A stretch of 64,000 nucleotides of DNA from Nevskia ramosa DSM 11499. Lineage in GTDB: Bacteria; Pseudomonadota; Gammaproteobacteria; Nevskiales; Nevskiaceae. Shown here piece by piece: positions 62,057 to 64,000 of the stretch. The DNA is taken from positions 904,073 through 968,072 of the forward strand of contig NZ_ATVI01000006.1 of assembly GCF_000420645.1 (NCBI RefSeq), in the 5' to 3' direction. The translations under genes and the position numbers were made by a program. The notes under the pieces were generated by a model. The model was not told the origin of the DNA and made no database searches. It saw only the letters and a program-made list of their open reading frames with translations. Positions within the stretch are counted from its first letter, which is position 1. Every line of letters begins with the position of its first letter.

Positions 62057-63259
62057 GTGAATATCGAAGAAATCGAACGTGGCACCGACGAGGTCATTCC
62101 GAAAGCCGAGTTGCATGCGAGGCTGGCAAAGGCTTCCGAGCAAGGTGTTCGCCTGCGGATCAAAGCGGGCTTCGACCCGACGGCCAAGGATCTGCACCTG
62201 GGGCACACCCTGCTGTTGAACAAGCTGCGCTCGTTTCAGGAGGCGGGGCACGAGGCGATCTTTCTGATCGGCGATTTCACCGGGATGATCGGTGACCCGA
62301 CCGGCAAGAACGAGACGCGCAAGCCGCTGACCCGTGAACAGGTCGAGGAAAACGCCAAGACCTATAAAGAGCAAGTGTTCAAGATCCTCGATCCGGAACG
62401 CACGACGATCGAGTTCAACAGCCGCTGGCTCGATGCGCTCGGAACCGAGGGCATGCTGCGGCTCGCGTCCCAGCACACCGTCGCGCGGATGATGGAGCGT
62501 GACGATTTCTCGAAGCGCTTCCGCGACAACCAGCCGATCGCGATCCACGAGTTCCTGTATCCGCTGCTGCAGGGCTATGACTCGGTGGCTCTGAAAGCCG
62601 ACGTCGAACTCGGCGGGACGGACCAGAAGTTCAATCTGCTGGTCGGTCGGCAGTTGCAGCAGGGCTACGGCCAGAAACCCCAATGCATCATGACGGTGCC
62701 GATCCTGGAAGGCCTGGACGGTGTGCAGAAGATGTCGAAGTCGCTGGGCAACTACATCTCGCTGAACGATGTGCCTAAGGACATGTTCGGCAAGGTCATG
62801 TCGGTGTCGGACCAGCTCATGTGGCGCTACTACGATCTGCTCAGCTTTCGACCGCTCGCTGAAGTGGCCGCACTCAAGCAATCAATTGCAGGAGGCGCCA
62901 ACCCTCGCGATGTGAAGATGCTGCTAGGCATTGAACTGGTGGAGCGGTTTCATGGCGCCGGGGCCGGTGAAGCCGCTAAGGCGGAATTCGTCGCGCAGTT
63001 CTCGCAGGGGCAGTTGCCGGAGAACATTCCCGAAGTCGTGATTGCCGTGCCCGCGCAGGGTATCGGGCTGGCCGCCTTGCTCAAGGAGGCTGGCCTGGTC
63101 GCCAGCAATGGCGAAGGCAATCGAATGATCGATCAGAAAGCGGTCAAGGTGGATCAGCAGCGGATCGAGGATCGGGGAACGATCCTCACCCCGGGCGCCA
63201 CCTACCTGCTTCAAGTCGGTCCGCGTCGCTACGCCAGGGCATTGTTGAGGGCGATTTGA
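62057..63259 (+). CDS. tyrS: Tyrosyl-tRNA synthetase
   Basis: 400-residue class-I aminoacyl-tRNA synthetase. The HIGH-type motif is HLGH near residue 42 ([15 protein letters not shown]); KMSKS is near 227 ([12 protein letters not shown]). Tyrosine recognition is in [12 protein letters not shown]. An S4-type RNA-binding domain forms the C-terminus. The start is GTG at 62057 ([12 protein letters not shown]), as in homologues; the frame is open to 61919 but those residues are not conserved. The rRNA operon follows directly. Confidence 0.95.
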   Translation: MNIEEIERGTDEVIPKAELHARLAKASEQGVRLRIKAGFDPTAKDLHLGHTLLLNKLRSFQEAGHEAIFLIGDFTGMIGDPTGKNETRKPLTREQVEENAKTYKEQVFKILDPERTTIEFNSRWLDALGTEGMLRLASQHTVARMMERDDFSKRFRDNQPIAIHEFLYPLLQGYDSVALKADVELGGTDQKFNLLVGRQLQQGYGQKPQCIMTVPILEGLDGVQKMSKSLGNYISLNDVPKDMFGKVMSVSDQLMWRYYDLLSFRPLAEVAALKQSIAGGANPRDVKMLLGIELVERFHGAGAGEAAKAEFVAQFSQGQLPENIPEVVIAVPAQGIGLAALLKEAGLVASNGEGNRMIDQKAVKVDQQRIEDRGTILTPGATYLLQVGPRRYARALLRAI

Positions 63260-63300
63260 GCGATTCGCGCGTCTTATCGAAAAATGTTTCGGAAAACGCG

Positions 63301-63433
63301 TTGACACAAGTCTGAACGGCCCTATAATTCGCCCCCTCGCAGCGGCTACCGCTGAGGGGGTTTGGGAAGGGGGAGTTAGCTTCACGGGCTGGGTGAGACG
63401 GGGAGTTGACAGGGGATGAAAGTCCTCTATAAT
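63301..63433 (+). promoter_or_regulatory. Tandem rRNA promoters P1 and P2
   Basis: P1: TTGACA at 63301-63306 and TATAAT at 63323-63328, 16 bases apart. P2: TTGACA at 63406-63411 and TATAAT at 63428-63433, also 16 bases apart. Both are full consensus hexamers and lie 210-345 bases before the 16S gene, as in rrn operons. The 16-base spacing is typical of strong, growth-rate-controlled rrn promoters. Confidence 0.9.
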
Positions 63434-63482
63434 TCGCCTCCCTGCTGACGGGCCTGACGCTAAGAGCGGAAGCCTAGAAGCC

Positions 63483-63494
63483 TGATCTTTAACA
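63483..63494 (+). promoter_or_regulatory. rrn antitermination boxA
   Basis: TGATCTTTAACA closely matches the boxA consensus TGCTCTTTAACA. It binds NusB and S10 so that RNA polymerase reads through the long rRNA transcript. It is located between P2 and the 16S gene, as expected. Confidence 0.8.
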
Positions 63495-63645
63495 GAATAA
63501 CAAGTGATTTTTGTGGGTGCTTCCGGGCGCTTGGCATGAAGCCAATGCATTACGGAGCATCGATGAAAGCAGTAAAGAGCCCATCGATCGCTCTATGACC
63601 TTGAAGTTGCTTCGGCACTTTGGGGCAGTCCAGTTAGCTTTAAAT

Positions 63646-64000
<355 letters not shown>

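Overview
This is a high-GC chromosomal segment of a gammaproteobacterium. The orders xerC-DUF484-dapF and argC-DUF6776-bactofilin-erpA, anmK, M23 peptidase, tyrS, rrn are housekeeping arrangements of Gammaproteobacteria (Pseudomonas/Xanthomonas type). The 16S fragment at the right end and the many lipid/hydrocarbon enzymes (thiolase-crotonase fusion, acyl-CoA synthetase, aldehyde dehydrogenase, haloalkane dehalogenase, P450) suggest a Nevskiales/Solimonadaceae-like organism; that placement is inference. No phage, transposase, CRISPR array or tRNA gene was seen.

Layout: 1-1119 is the end of ahpF. 1217-5911 is a sulfide/persulfide cluster: ETHE1-type persulfide dioxygenase, SulP transporter and two YeeE/YedE half-permeases on the minus strand, diverging from a sulfide:quinone-reductase-like flavoprotein. 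5908-7915 holds an AraC regulator and a divergent sterol-desaturase-family hydroxylase. 8140-9549 is an OprO/P-type porin behind a good Pho box. 9600-13254 holds NAD-type isocitrate dehydrogenase, xerC, DUF484 and dapF. 13388-16802 is a candidate Fur-regulated operon of porin, FMN-binding protein, four-helix membrane protein and ApbE. A GFA protein and a MauG-like di-haem lipoprotein follow.

19089-32450 is a metal-handling block: PCu(A)C and a COG0523 GTPase (overlapping genes), a Tat-exported Csp1-like copper storage protein, a TlpA-like thioredoxin and a CSSCGC outer-membrane protein. Then come two tandem modules of DUF2946 protein, TonB receptor and PepSY membrane protein, plus a third DUF2946 gene, all on the minus strand. 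32571-40352 is mostly lipid metabolism. 40387-46573 is copL plus a CusCBA-type Cu/Ag efflux system. 46674-50414 has three uncharacterised genes and a P450. A CDF zinc exporter, an AcuI/YhdH-type reductase, pdxH, a cupin, a HAD phosphatase and rppH follow. 55137-56572 is an iron/haem set (bfd with a Fur box, bfr, hemJ). The window ends with argC, DUF6776, bactofilin, erpA, anmK, M23 peptidase, tyrS and a ribosomal RNA operon with two promoters, boxA and the first 355 bases of 16S rRNA.

The dominant theme is metal handling: copper storage, chaperoning, export and probably TonB-driven uptake between 19 and 47 kb, with iron control at 13.4 and 55.1 kb. The most unusual items are the duplicated DUF2946-TonB-PepSY modules, the Fur-box porin/flavinylation operon, and the xerC gene that lacks a normal start and is in frame with the preceding stop codon.
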